From the NCBI RefSeq assembly GCF_008124785.1, contig NZ_VNHU01000003.1:352357-416356 (forward strand): DNA of 64,000 bases. The letters run 5' to 3'. The DNA comes from Aquimarina intermedia (GTDB taxonomy: Bacteria > Bacteroidota > Bacteroidia > Flavobacteriales > Flavobacteriaceae). The position numbers and the translations under genes were made by a program. The notes under the pieces were generated by a model, which had not been told where the DNA came from, made no database searches, and saw only the letters and a list, made by a program, of their open reading frames with translations. Shown piece by piece: positions 55,994 through 64,000 of this stretch (position 1 is the first letter of the stretch; each line of letters begins with the position of its first letter).

Positions 55994-58078
55994 TCATTTT
56001 CTTATAGGTAGTTCAATGTACGATTGATATTGGTTATTGCTTCTTATTGTTAATACTGTAGGTTTACATTTTTCTGGATTATTATCATTGCATAAATAAG
56101 GATTCAATTCGTAATTTTCTAAATCCGCGCCTGCAATAGCAATCCTAACTTTGTGTCCTTTTCTAAATTTCCAAGAAATTGGCTGCATGCTTAACTCAAT
56201 AGGTGTAACGGAATCTATCTTTAAAGGGTTTGTAACAAAATCTTCTCTTCTAAAGGAATGCCAAGGGATGTCTGGTTTCACATCGTATTGATAATTGACT
56301 ATACCATCATTATTAAAAGTTTTGTGCCAGTTTGTTCTTAGTTTTGTTTCTGAAACATAGTGAACATTCCCGGTACTATCCACATCACTAAGATATACAT
56401 AAAGGTCTGCGTTTTTTTGATTTGATGTTATTTGTAATAAAACTCTTGGATGACCGGTAACCTTTAATTCTTCTTTTAAGGTAGGACTTTCAAATACTAG
56501 GCATTTTTTATCAAGCTTATTACGAAGCAACAACGAATCGCTGGCCATATACATCTGCATAGGATTTATCCGGTTTTGATTATAGGACGAACTATGGGTA
56601 AAATCAATATCGTAACTATGAAAAGCGGAATCCTTGGGTTTTGTTGTTTGCAGCATACGACTTTTATTAATGTACCATTTAGTGGGAACTGTTCCTTCTG
56701 GTGGCCATGAGTCAAAATATTCCCACCCATCGAAAGCTGTATAAATTCTTATTGGTGGCTTTTTATCCAAATTATTATCAATTTCTTTCAAGTATTTATC
56801 AAAAAATTGTAACAGCATTGAAGTTCTCTGATCTAGATGTGAATATTGATAATTAAAAAATTCCCAATATTCCTTTGACATACCTGGCAGATGAAATCTA
56901 GGTGTCATAAAAACATAGGTTTTATTACTATCTATAAGACTAGCAGCACTCATCAATGTTCCTTTTGAAAATCCATCAAAAAAGCCGCCAATAATTAATA
57001 CTGGAATCTCAGTTTCTTTAATATCCTTTATGAATTGGGCAACACTAATTTTGTCCAATCCATAAGTTCTATTTCCAAATGATATTGAATCTTCATAATA
57101 GATTATCTGTTCGGCAGCACCCACGGGCGATAAATTGGAGTAATGCTCTTTTGTCATAGATACATAATAGCTTTCATTTGATTGTCTACCGTCCCTGAAT
57201 TCTATGTTGTCTTTTAGATAATAATTTAAGTCATTCTGATTTAATTCTAGAATAGGAATTTCATCTTTCAACTCTGAATCTTTATCCTCGTCTACAACCG
57301 GTTCTGATGGATATGCTGCAGCAGCGGGGTAACTTGTATTCCATAAATTTTTATTTTTAAATTCAATCATTTTCGAATATTCAGTCAACCACTTTGTAGC
57401 ATAAATACCACCAGGGCGTATTGCCTCACTGTAAGCATCATAAAATATAACTTCTGGTGCAATTGCTTTCAAATGCGGTGATTTTGTGCTGGCAGCAGCA
57501 AATTGAGACCATCCATAATATGATAATCCCATCATTCCAATATTGCCATTTGACCAATCTTGCTCTGCAATCCATTGAAGAACTTCTTTGGAATCCTGTA
57601 TATGAATAGGATCTAATGCAGCGGAATTTCCAGTGGAAGAACCAGTTCCACGCATATCTACCATTGTAATGGCGTATCCGTTACTAACTAAGGTACTTAT
57701 TACTTTTGGGTTGAGCATTACTTCATAATCGGGTCCCCAAATATTCAAGGCAAATTTTGATTTGAACTTGTCCACCATTGACATCTCTGGAATGACTACA
57801 CTACCAGAATACGGTGTGTAGATTAGGACCGTAGGAAAGTTTCTTTCTTTTTTCTTTTTAGGTAGCAAGGTTGTTACTGCCAGATGAGTAGAATCAGTTA
57901 AGACTATAAATTCTCTGAGCTTCTGGTAGTTCATCTTTTTTACGTTTACTAGACCCTTATAGACAAATTCTGGACCAGGATTGAATACAACCGTTTTATT
58001 AGTATGGTATAAGAAGTACGCAACAATACCCGTAATTACAATGGTAATTCCGACAAATAGTATCTTAACTAATTTCAT
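55994..58078 (-). CDS. CocE/NonD family hydrolase (X-Pro dipeptidyl-peptidase, S15-type)
   Basis: 694 aa. An N-terminal signal or anchor (ILFVGITIVITGIVAYFLY) leads an alpha/beta-hydrolase with MVDMRGTGSSTG and nucleophile elbow GLSYYGWSQ (Ser). The Asp and His follow later (GGFFDG and FHLPG near 350-385). A C-terminal jelly-roll domain (KADLYVYLSDVDSTGNVHYV, HKVRIAIAGADLENY) is typical of S15/CocE. It cleaves acyl-ester or X-Pro peptide bonds outside the cytoplasm. It lies between the two long direct repeats, so it may be an accessory gene. Confidence 0.85.
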   Translation of the reverse strand: MKLVKILFVGITIVITGIVAYFLYHTNKTVVFNPGPEFVYKGLVNVKKMNYQKLREFIVLTDSTHLAVTTLLPKKKKERNFPTVLIYTPYSGSVVIPEMSMVDKFKSKFALNIWGPDYEVMLNPKVISTLVSNGYAITMVDMRGTGSSTGNSAALDPIHIQDSKEVLQWIAEQDWSNGNIGMMGLSYYGWSQFAAASTKSPHLKAIAPEVIFYDAYSEAIRPGGIYATKWLTEYSKMIEFKNKNLWNTSYPAAAAYPSEPVVDEDKDSELKDEIPILELNQNDLNYYLKDNIEFRDGRQSNESYYVSMTKEHYSNLSPVGAAEQIIYYEDSISFGNRTYGLDKISVAQFIKDIKETEIPVLIIGGFFDGFSKGTLMSAASLIDSNKTYVFMTPRFHLPGMSKEYWEFFNYQYSHLDQRTSMLLQFFDKYLKEIDNNLDKKPPIRIYTAFDGWEYFDSWPPEGTVPTKWYINKSRMLQTTKPKDSAFHSYDIDFTHSSSYNQNRINPMQMYMASDSLLLRNKLDKKCLVFESPTLKEELKVTGHPRVLLQITSNQKNADLYVYLSDVDSTGNVHYVSETKLRTNWHKTFNNDGIVNYQYDVKPDIPWHSFRREDFVTNPLKIDSVTPIELSMQPISWKFRKGHKVRIAIAGADLENYELNPYLCNDNNPEKCKPTVLTIRSNNQYQSYIELPIRK

Positions 58079-58341
58079 TTTAGAATTGTTTTGTTACAAA
58101 AATTGGAAAAAGATCCATGTTCCTTGAACGGCCTATTGAGTACGTGACAAACGATTCAAAGTAGCTAAGTGGGGTGGGAATTTGATTTTGAGTGTTACTA
58201 AACTACAGATTTTTTTTGAGATAAACGAATTTTTTATAGGCACTAGTTGTTGTTAGTTACTAGCCATAAGGCAAAAGTTAAGAGAGGTAGCTGAGCGGGT
58301 ATTAATTTCCCAAGTCGGGCTACTCGATTGTGGTTTAGTGC

Positions 58342-58635
58342 TTATTCTGTTGGTTTTTGTTTTGTTCCTCGAAAGTTAATGATTTCAATCAATTCCTTTT
58401 TTGGCTGAATTCTGTAGATTATATAATTATTTTTATCAACTAATCCTTTGTGAACATTGTCGAATTTTTCAGTATGAGGACAAATTTTAGGGTATTTACT
58501 TATTCTATGTAAAAGGTCATTTATATTTTGTTCTAAATTAAGAATTTCCATAAGTGTCCATTCTTTTTCCAAGTAATCTAAAACCTTATTTAATCCATTT
58601 TCGGCTTGTGGTGCCCAAACGATTTTTAATGCCAT
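58342..58635 (-). CDS. RelE/ParE-superfamily toxin
   Basis: 97 aa. The start ALKIVWAPQAENGLNKVLDYLEKEW, then NINDLLHRISKYPKICPHTEKFDNVHKGLV, and the C-terminal YIIYRIQPKKELIEIINFRGTKQ follow the ParE/RelE fold. It overlaps the antitoxin gene by 10 nt. The actual target (gyrase or mRNA) is not resolvable from sequence. It lies within the repeat-bounded segment. Confidence 0.85.
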   Translation of the reverse strand: MALKIVWAPQAENGLNKVLDYLEKEWTLMEILNLEQNINDLLHRISKYPKICPHTEKFDNVHKGLVDKNNYIIYRIQPKKELIEIINFRGTKQKPTE

Positions 58636-58853
58636 TTGTCAAAACGTTTCAATACAGTTTCATTAGGTATATATTCACCCTGATCTGCTTGTTCTAAACC
58701 TGTTTTGATTTCTTCTTGTTCATTTTTAGACATTTCACTCCACCAGTCAACTTGCTCTTCATCAAAAACGGATTTGAGTTTTTTTAGAATACTTTCTTTT
58801 TGTGTTTGAAGTAAAAGATGCATTAATTCCAATTTTGTGGTTTCTATACTCAT
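58626..58853 (-). CDS. Antitoxin of the RelE/ParE-type pair
   Basis: 75 aa, acidic and helical (TTKLELMHLLLQTQKESILKKLKSV, EQEEIKTGLEQADQGEY). It resembles small addiction-module antitoxins and overlaps the toxin by 10 nt. An exact TATCTTTG promoter lies at 58874-58881, 20 nt upstream. There is no clear ribbon-helix-helix, so autorepression is uncertain. Confidence 0.8.
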   Translation of the reverse strand: MSIETTKLELMHLLLQTQKESILKKLKSVFDEEQVDWWSEMSKNEQEEIKTGLEQADQGEYIPNETVLKRFDKWH

Positions 58854-58873
58854 AATCCTAACTTTTATTATAA

Positions 58874-58881
58874 CAAAGATA
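58874..58881 (-). promoter_or_regulatory. Promoter -7 element of the second TA pair
   Basis: Minus-strand TATCTTTG, an exact TAnnTTTG match, 20 nt before the antitoxin ATG. Confidence 0.65.
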
Positions 58882-58991
58882 GTTTTTTATCTACAAACTT
58901 TATTCCGAGTTGATTTAATGGTATTTTAGTGTTTTGACTTAATTTAAACCTAGTGGCAAAGCAAAACTAATAATTGTATTAAAGAGGAATC

Positions 58992-59341
58992 AAGAAATCA
59001 GGATTCAGTAGTCATGGAAACAATAATCAGGACGTGACTTAAGTTATATTTATAATTATCACTTTGGTGTTCGATATTCAGTATTTAACTAGTGTCTATT
59101 CTTTTTTGCATCGCCCAACCCCTCGGCTCCGCTCGGGATGACATGAACCAACCCGCCCAAACGCATCTTTTCGGTGCCTACTTAGACATGTGATTCAAAC
59201 GGGCGGGGAAACTCTAATTGCATAAGACGTTTTTAACTCAAATGAAATTTAATCCGTGACAAATACTTTTATATTTAGTATTTTATGTTTGAAATTCAAC
59301 ACGCTAACTTCAGTATTCGATATTATATATTCAGTATTTAA
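58992..59341. repeat. Long direct repeat, copy B
   Basis: This is the second copy of 55618-55975, ending 44 nt before the stop of the arsenite transporter gene. The outer few nucleotides diverge (TCAGTAG versus TCATGAG near the start), so the copies are not perfectly conserved. Confidence 0.85.
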
Positions 59342-59384
59342 TGCTTAGTTATGGGACGCCGGCTTTTTCCGTTCAGCTTGCCTT

Positions 59385-60431
59385 TTAAGCGTTGGCTTTT
59401 GTATAATACTTTTTACGTAACCAAAAGGAAACGCGCACTAATAAAATTAAAGCCGGTACTTCAACCAAAGGACCAATTACTCCTGCGAAAGCTTGACCTG
59501 AATTCAATCCGAATACTGCAATTGCAACAGCAATCGCTAACTCAAAATTATTTCCTGCAGCTGTAAATGCTACGGAAGCTGTTTTATCATATTCTGCTCC
59601 TGATGATTTGGTAAAGAAAAAACCAATGATAAACATTAATGTAAAATAGATAAGCAAGGGAACTGCAATAATCAGAACGTCCATCGGAATTTCTACAATC
59701 AGTTCTCCTTTAAGAGAGAACATAACAACAATTGTAAACAAAAGGGCTATTAAAGTTATTGGCGAAATTGCCGGAATAAATTTATTTGTATACCAATCCT
59801 CACCTTTAAGTTTTACTAAAATCAGTCTGCTCAAAATTCCCATTACAAACGGGATACCTAAATAAATTGCTACGCTTTCTGCAATTGTGCTGATTGAAAT
59901 ATCTACAATTGCCCCTTCGAATCCGAAATACGGCGGAAGAACCGTTATAAAAATCCAAGCATAAAAACTGTAGGCAAACACTTGAAAAATACTATTTAAG
60001 GCAACCAAACCTGCTCCATATTCACTACTTCCATCTGCGAGGTCGTTCCAAACCAAAACCATTGCAATACAACGAGCCAAACCAATCAGAATAAGTCCGA
60101 CCATATATTCTGGATACTCTCGTAAAAAAGTAATTGCCAAAATAAACATGAGAACAGGACCGATTATCCAATTGAGAATAAGCGAAATAGAAAGGATTTT
60201 TGTATTTCTAAAAACTTTTGGTAGTAACGAATAATTAACTTTTGCCAAAGGTGGGTACATCATCAAAATTAAACCGATTGCAATCGGAATATTTGTAGTT
60301 CCGCTACTAAATGAGTTTATAATATTTGGAAAGGTTGGAATAAAATAGCCAAGCGCAACACCAAAAGCCATTGCTACAAATATCCAAAGTGTTAGATATC
60401 TGTCAAGAAAACTTAATTTTTTTGAAGCCAT
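59385..60431 (-). CDS. acr3: Acr3-family arsenite efflux transporter
   Basis: 348 aa with ten membrane helices. The characteristic [31 protein letters not shown] (helix 4 Cys with following Asn/Asp) is present, as is [23 protein letters not shown] in helix 9. It exports As(III) using the membrane potential. It is the last gene of the ars operon, 3 nt after arsC. Confidence 0.95.
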   Translation of the reverse strand: MASKKLSFLDRYLTLWIFVAMAFGVALGYFIPTFPNIINSFSSGTTNIPIAIGLILMMYPPLAKVNYSLLPKVFRNTKILSISLILNWIIGPVLMFILAITFLREYPEYMVGLILIGLARCIAMVLVWNDLADGSSEYGAGLVALNSIFQVFAYSFYAWIFITVLPPYFGFEGAIVDISISTIAESVAIYLGIPFVMGILSRLILVKLKGEDWYTNKFIPAISPITLIALLFTIVVMFSLKGELIVEIPMDVLIIAVPLLIYFTLMFIIGFFFTKSSGAEYDKTASVAFTAAGNNFELAIAVAIAVFGLNSGQAFAGVIGPLVEVPALILLVRVSFWLRKKYYTKANA

Positions 60432-60434
60432 TTT

Positions 60435-61067
60435 TTATAAATTTATTTGAGAGAAAATGTAAAACATTTCAGTTGCTATTTGCAGACTTCTTTCCTTGTA
60501 TTTTTCTGCCTGTTGTGGGGTATTGTCAAACACTTTTGGGTCTTCAAAAGTTATCGGAATACGTTTTTCTGCACCGGCAATAAAAGGACAACCACCATCC
60601 GCTTGTGAGCACGTCATAATTGCTGCGAATTCAGATTTTGGATTAAAATCATCATCTAATTTTTTTGAAAACCCAATGATTGGATGCTCGTTATCCGCGT
60701 ATTTAATGCTGTACACTGGGTTATCGCTTTTTGAAATGCTGTTTATCTGAAACCCTGAGTCTTGCAAAGTTTCTGCTACCATTGGAAAAAGTGCTGTGGC
60801 CTCTGTCCCTCCTGAATAACAAAACACATTTTTAATATTGAAGAAGTTAGCCATGGTTTGTGCCCAAACTTGTGATAAATGACTTCTTCTAGAATTGTGC
60901 GTACAAATGAAATTAAGACGAATTACTTGGTTCTCGGAAACCTTTGACTGGATAAAATCAGTTAACGGTTGTAAAACTTCTTTTCGTCCATTTGAAATTG
61001 TTTGAGGATCTAATTCTTTGATTGAATTTTCTATTTCTAAAAATAGTTTTGGCTTTGTTGTTGTCAT
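60435..61067 (-). CDS. arsC: Arsenate reductase, low-molecular-weight phosphatase type
   Basis: 210 aa, longer than classical ArsC because of an N-terminal 45-residue helix. The phosphate loop CTHNSRRS (about 54-61) gives the catalytic Cys and Arg. FAAIMTCSQADGGCPF supplies the further redox Cys residues, and the later DP motif (FEDPKVFDN) the acid. It reduces arsenate to arsenite, probably via thioredoxin. It is the third gene of the ars operon. Confidence 0.93.
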   Translation of the reverse strand: MTTTKPKLFLEIENSIKELDPQTISNGRKEVLQPLTDFIQSKVSENQVIRLNFICTHNSRRSHLSQVWAQTMANFFNIKNVFCYSGGTEATALFPMVAETLQDSGFQINSISKSDNPVYSIKYADNEHPIIGFSKKLDDDFNPKSEFAAIMTCSQADGGCPFIAGAEKRIPITFEDPKVFDNTPQQAEKYKERSLQIATEMFYIFSQINL

Positions 61068-61088
61068 TTTTTTTGAATTAAATTGGTT

Positions 61089-61556
61089 TTAGCAACAATT
61101 TCCATCTGGTGAACAACAAGGTTCATTAGTAAGATTTGATAAGTTTACTTTAGGTTTTTCTACCGGAATTCCGCATTTGTCTTTGGCCAAACAGTCGGTT
61201 TGTTTATTGGTAAGCAAGAAATGTTGTCCGTCAAAATCAAGTCCGAATTTCCCAATGGTATCCGCTTGATATTCTACTTCGATTTCCAAATCAGCTATTT
61301 TTAAAACCTTTTCAGATAGTTCAATAATATTTAATAGTTTTTCGGGATGCAATCTATGATCGTAGTCGTTTGCATTCCAAAGTTGGAAGTTCACCACATC
61401 TTCTTTTCTTTCAGTTCCGCCACAATCAATAAAATGTTTTGTGATTTTACCAACTTCGGTGACATGAAAGTGATTTGGCACTAATTCTCCATTTGGTAAT
61501 TGAAAACCTATAGTTTCCAATTCTTTTAATACTGATTTTGCTTGTGATAATTTCAT
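61089..61556 (-). CDS. DUF6428 family protein with Cys-rich tail
   Basis: 155 aa. It matches DUF6428, an uncharacterised protein seen in flavobacterial ars operons (NHFHVTEVGKITKHFIDCGGT, NFQLWNANDYDHRLHPEKLL). The tail ends CCSPDGNCC with a further KCG upstream, making a likely thiol metal/metalloid site. It lies 21 nt before arsC. It may sequester or deliver As(III). Confidence 0.85.
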   Translation of the reverse strand: MKLSQAKSVLKELETIGFQLPNGELVPNHFHVTEVGKITKHFIDCGGTERKEDVVNFQLWNANDYDHRLHPEKLLNIIELSEKVLKIADLEIEVEYQADTIGKFGLDFDGQHFLLTNKQTDCLAKDKCGIPVEKPKVNLSNLTNEPCCSPDGNCC

Positions 61557-61603
61557 AGCTATATTTGTTTATTGCGATTTTGCGATTAATCAAGGCAAAT
61601 TTT

Positions 61604-61936
61604 TTAACAGCAATCTTGATTTTCGCTTACGTCTTGATTAAGAAATTCGGTCATAACAGTTTTCATTGCTATCCAATTTTCTTTATGAATGCAGTAACAA
61701 ACACTTGTTCCCTCTACATTTCCTTTAATCAAGCCTAAATGTTTCAATTCTTTTAAATGTTGTGAGATCGTAGGTTGAGCCAATCCGATTTCACTTACTA
61801 AATCTCCGCACGCACACGAGCTAATTTTAAACAAATGTTGTAAAATTGCAACTCTTGCAGGATGTCCAAATACTTTAGCAAAAAGAGATATCTCATTTTG
61901 TTTATCTGTAAACATTTCGGTTTTTGCTAATCCCAT
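61604..61936 (-). CDS. arsR: ArsR/SmtB-family regulator
   Basis: 110 aa winged helix-turn-helix. Metal-sensing CAC in ISSCACGDLV at the start of the recognition-domain helix, HTH EIGLAQPTISQHLKELKHLG, and a C-terminal NQDCC pair. As(III) binding releases it from DNA. It is the first gene of the operon; the palindrome at 61970-61983 is the candidate operator. Confidence 0.93.
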   Translation of the reverse strand: MGLAKTEMFTDKQNEISLFAKVFGHPARVAILQHLFKISSCACGDLVSEIGLAQPTISQHLKELKHLGLIKGNVEGTSVCYCIHKENWIAMKTVMTEFLNQDVSENQDCC

Positions 61937-61959
61937 TTTCCCTCTTTATTTATTCATTG

Positions 61960-61983
61960 CAATATTACGATTAATATATTAAT
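61960..61983 (-). promoter_or_regulatory. ars promoter with ArsR operator candidate
   Basis: A perfect 14-nt palindrome ATTAATATATTAAT (61970-61983) lies immediately upstream of a promoter-like TAATATTG (minus strand, 61960-61967), 24 nt before the arsR ATG. Its placement suits repression by an ArsR dimer. Confidence 0.6.
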
Positions 61984-62203
61984 GTTCAAAGTTTTTTTGA
62001 GCATAGGCAGAAAATAACTTCATTATTTACCTGTTAGACATGTTCAACGTCATCTAGATCTATAGAAATACATAGCAATCCCCATACTAAATAATATCGA
62101 CCCGGTTTAGTCAACACGGCCTTCATGCTCGGTCATACCGACCACATGAATACTTAGTTGTTACAAATAGTACTTTATCAATCACAACTATTATTATAAT
62201 AAT

Positions 62204-62734
62204 TTATGATTTTATAAACATCTTTTTTTTTAAATCTTTCTTTTTAATTTTCTCAACTAAACTTGTGCAGTTTTCTAAAATTTTCAAATGTTTCTTTTTC
62301 AGTCTAGTTCCAACTCTTTGAAGTTTGTCTTCTACAAGGATGAAATAAATTGTTGCAGAACCACCACCGAAAGTCATTCCTGTTCCTCCACCAGCAAACC
62401 CATTAGGTATGGTATGACCTGGATTATAAACTTCATTACTATATAGTGATATTTTTCCTTTTATATTTTCCTTTAATAGTCTTGGGGGAAATCCGTCTTG
62501 ATATTTTATATATCTATATTTTTCGCCTTCTGTATCGAATCCCGTAATTGTTTTATAATCATAAAAGGTAGATTTTGAATCTTTCGTAGACTTAAATTTA
62601 ATTCCTCCAAATGTTTTGATTCTAACCAAACCTTCTAATTTAGTAGAGTCTTTCAAAAAAACCGTTCCTTTATTAAATTGGGCATTTACTAAAGAAAACG
62701 AAAAGACCAAAAGAATCGTGAAAATATTCTTCAT
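62204..62734 (-). CDS. Secreted hypothetical protein, 176 aa
   Basis: The signal peptide FTILLVFSFSLVNA is followed by a beta-rich domain (GTVFLKDSTKLEGLVRI, DYKTITGFDTEG), a Gly-rich patch (GFAGGGTGMTFGGG) and a basic tail (KKKDLKKKMF). No named family is recognised. It starts 5 nt after the small lipoprotein gene, so the two are probably an operon. Confidence 0.7.
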   Translation of the reverse strand: MKNIFTILLVFSFSLVNAQFNKGTVFLKDSTKLEGLVRIKTFGGIKFKSTKDSKSTFYDYKTITGFDTEGEKYRYIKYQDGFPPRLLKENIKGKISLYSNEVYNPGHTIPNGFAGGGTGMTFGGGSATIYFILVEDKLQRVGTRLKKKHLKILENCTSLVEKIKKKDLKKKMFIKS

Positions 62735-62739
62735 TATAT

Positions 62740-62991
62740 CTATCTATTTATATTTTCAATAATCAAGTTTTCATCATTATACCAATTACCGTTTTTATAT
62801 GTAATCGTACCATATTTTGAATGGTAAAAAACATTTCCTAATTCAACGTTCTTTTCTATTCCAACAACATAATCAGGAACACATACTCCATTATCTAGTT
62901 GGGTATATCCATCATCACAAGGGTCACTGTCACAACTGATGACAAAAACACTTATTATTATCACTATTAAAACTAAACTTGTTTTTTTCAT
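62740..62991 (-). CDS. Small lipoprotein with Cys pairs, 83 aa
   Basis: The signal LVLIVIIISVFVISC has a lipobox Cys, followed by DSDPCDDGYTQLDNGVCVPD, a short motif that would form a disulfide loop as in EGF-like or calcium-binding repeats. The rest is YGTITYKNGNWYND... No family assigned. Likely co-transcribed with the 176-aa gene. Confidence 0.65.
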   Translation of the reverse strand: MKKTSLVLIVIIISVFVISCDSDPCDDGYTQLDNGVCVPDYVVGIEKNVELGNVFYHSKYGTITYKNGNWYNDENLIIENINR

Positions 62992-63020
62992 TTTTTTCTG
63001 AATTTTGGTTTTGTATTATT

Positions 63021-63150
63021 TGTAACGGTGGCAATATGGCATGAAGCGGATTGCGAGCGATTCACTATCAAACCGAGATGAAGCTGAAACGGGATAAACC
63101 CGCTCCAATTAAGCACTTCACCGCTTTTTGCTATATTGCGTGTTGTACTG
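63021..63150 (-). repeat. attC-like imperfect palindrome
   Basis: About 130 nt. One arm is GCAATATGGCATGAAGCGG (63031-63049) and the other CCGCTTTTTGCTATATTGC (63121-63139), imperfectly complementary. The outer ends TAACGGTGGC and GTTGTACTGC resemble attC boxes but do not match the RYYYAAC/GTTRRRY consensus exactly. A small CGGG/CCCG hairpin is inside. It begins within the end of the 160-aa gene and finishes before the next gene, the placement expected for a cassette attC. No integrase is in the window. Confidence 0.45.
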
Positions 63151-63613
63151 CGTTTTTCAACATCAATATATTAGTTATCAACTCTTTATTCTTATCTCTA
63201 AGAACGATTATTCCATCATAATATTCAATCTCAAATCTCATAGACTCTAATTTCACATGTTTTAAATATCTATCGTATTCCTTGTCCAATTGTATTTTCA
63301 TAATATAATCTTTCAATTCATCTTTCCATTTTTCAATCAAGATAAGTTCTCCCGTTTTTGTATTTATTTTATGCGCATTATCTCTAGTCAGCAAATCCTC
63401 TAAGAAATCATAAATTGTTTCACTTGTCAGCATCACAATCAAATTCTCATCATAGTAATTGTATCTTACTTGTATCTCATCTTTACTAATTATTTTGACA
63501 ATAATCTTATTTATCGGATTCAGTAATTCAGCAGAATTATCATTCATATAATCCGCACGATGCTCATGTAATTGTCCGAGTAAAAATAGTTTATATATGA
63601 TTTCTTTATCCAT
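63131..63613 (-). CDS. Hypothetical protein, 160 aa, ending in the attC-like palindrome
   Basis: MDKEIIYKLFLLGQLHEHRADYMNDN... is a charged, mostly helical cytoplasmic protein with no recognised domain. Its last codons (NAVQHAI) are encoded inside the palindrome at 63021-63150, as with integron cassette genes. It is followed downstream by the lipoprotein gene 139 nt away. Function unknown. Confidence 0.65.
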   Translation of the reverse strand: MDKEIIYKLFLLGQLHEHRADYMNDNSAELLNPINKIIVKIISKDEIQVRYNYYDENLIVMLTSETIYDFLEDLLTRDNAHKINTKTGELILIEKWKDELKDYIMKIQLDKEYDRYLKHVKLESMRFEIEYYDGIIVLRDKNKELITNILMLKNAVQHAI

Positions 63614-63917
63614 TCAAAACACAACTTAATCAATTTATCTTTCTTACTTTATTTGTTATCAAAATCAATGCTTTTGATAATCTCGAATCAAGATTCTCCA
63701 TGTAATATCTTAATGAATGCACAAGGGTTCTCTAAAATGCAGTACAACGCTAAATATATGAATCGGAGCAAGGCAAGTATACCTGAACCAATTGATTTAT
63801 CTGCGCATTTTTATTTCTTGTTAATTTATAAAAATCTAGCGCCATCGCAAAAAGGAAATGACCTTTTGATTTGACACTAAACTATTGCTCTGATTTCATA
63901 TATAATGTTGAACTAAA

Positions 63918-63962
63918 CCTAAAGGTAGCTTTTTGATTTTAATTGTATTAGCTACCTTTAGG
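63918..63962. repeat. Perfect 13-bp hairpin near the window end
   Basis: CCTAAAGGTAGCT (63918-63930) and its exact complement (63950-63962) flank a 19-nt T-rich loop. It lies 28 nt before an ATG at 63991 and could be a leader structure or the end of an upstream transcript. Confidence 0.6.
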
Positions 63963-63990
63963 AGAGGTTAAATATATAAAGCTTGAAATT

Positions 63991-64000
63991 ATGAAAAAAA
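63991..64000 (+). CDS. Start of a gene cut by the window edge
   Basis: ATGAAAAAAA begins a Met-Lys-Lys N-terminus after an A/T-rich leader; only three codons are visible. MKK starts are common for both signal peptides and GG leaders here, so no product can be named. Confidence 0.3.

Noticed and set aside
55618..59341. Insertion sequence or composite transposon
   Set aside because: No transposase ORF in or between the repeats, and no terminal inverted repeats at their edges.
63653..63874. 73-codon plus-strand frame
   Set aside because: It has no promoter or start context, looks random in composition, and overlaps nothing supportive. I would not call it without conservation.
1..64000. tRNA, rRNA or CRISPR arrays
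   Set aside because: No cloverleaf-like or rRNA-like stretch and no evenly spaced short repeats were seen by eye; a covariance-model scan could still find something small.

Overview
The window looks like a chromosomal segment from a marine-type member of the Flavobacteriaceae (Bacteroidota). The evidence is the AT-rich DNA, long non-coding spacers, several exact or near-exact Bacteroidota promoter elements (TAnnTTTG) placed just upstream of start codons, many lipoproteins with short N-terminal Cys signals, LytS/LytTR two-component pairs, a DUF4251 protein, a DUF6428 protein in an ars operon, and a GG-leader peptide of the type common in this phylum. No rRNA, tRNA or CRISPR array was seen. The genus cannot be fixed from the sequence alone.

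Layout. 1-6.1 kb: the end of a TerC-like membrane protein gene, two tiny ORFs, then an accessory stretch with a RelA/SpoT-domain protein, a ParDE toxin-antitoxin pair, a 199-aa unknown, GC-rich foreign-looking DNA and several strong inverted repeats. 6.2-16.2 kb: a very large secreted FG-GAP/VWA/beta-barrel protein, an ABC permease-M1 peptidase fusion with its ATPase, and a divergent LytS/LytTR pair. 16.6-20.4 kb: a TetR-led electrophile or aldehyde stress operon (DoxX, nitroreductase, YqhD-like dehydrogenase, DJ-1-like lipoprotein). 20.5-30.4 kb: a frameshifted S41 peptidase, an M20 peptidase, a second LytS/LytTR pair, a leishmanolysin-like lipoprotein, a ricin-type lectin, a single-domain DEAD protein and a ThiE-like protein. 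30.5-32.5 kb: an aldonolactone-oxidase-like flavoenzyme with a small lipoprotein.

32.6-39.4 kb holds the most striking locus. It is a tightly coupled five-gene minus-strand operon encoding, in transcription order, an unknown 256-aa protein, a peptidoglycan-binding/amidase protein with no signal peptide, a trypsin-like protease with a helical N-terminal domain, a P-loop protein whose Walker Lys is replaced by Met, and a large STAND-type NTPase with helical repeats. The arrangement of sensor ATPase, protease and possible lytic executors resembles bacterial NLR-like conflict systems, but I do not recognise this exact combination.

39.9-55.4 kb is mostly housekeeping or secreted functions: GMC oxidoreductase, DUF4251, SlyD-like FKBP, a 58-aa GG-leader Cys-rich peptide too short for standard ORF lists, an EamA transporter, SelO, two cold-shock proteins, a Gre-type factor, catalase HPII, an M57 metalloprotease and a metallophosphoesterase. 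55.6-59.3 kb is bounded by two roughly 350-bp direct repeats enclosing an S15 peptidase and a RelE/ParE-type TA pair. 59.4-62 kb is an arsenic resistance operon (ArsR, DUF6428, ArsC, Acr3) with a palindromic operator candidate. 62-64 kb has small unknown genes, an attC-like imperfect palindrome and the first codons of another gene.
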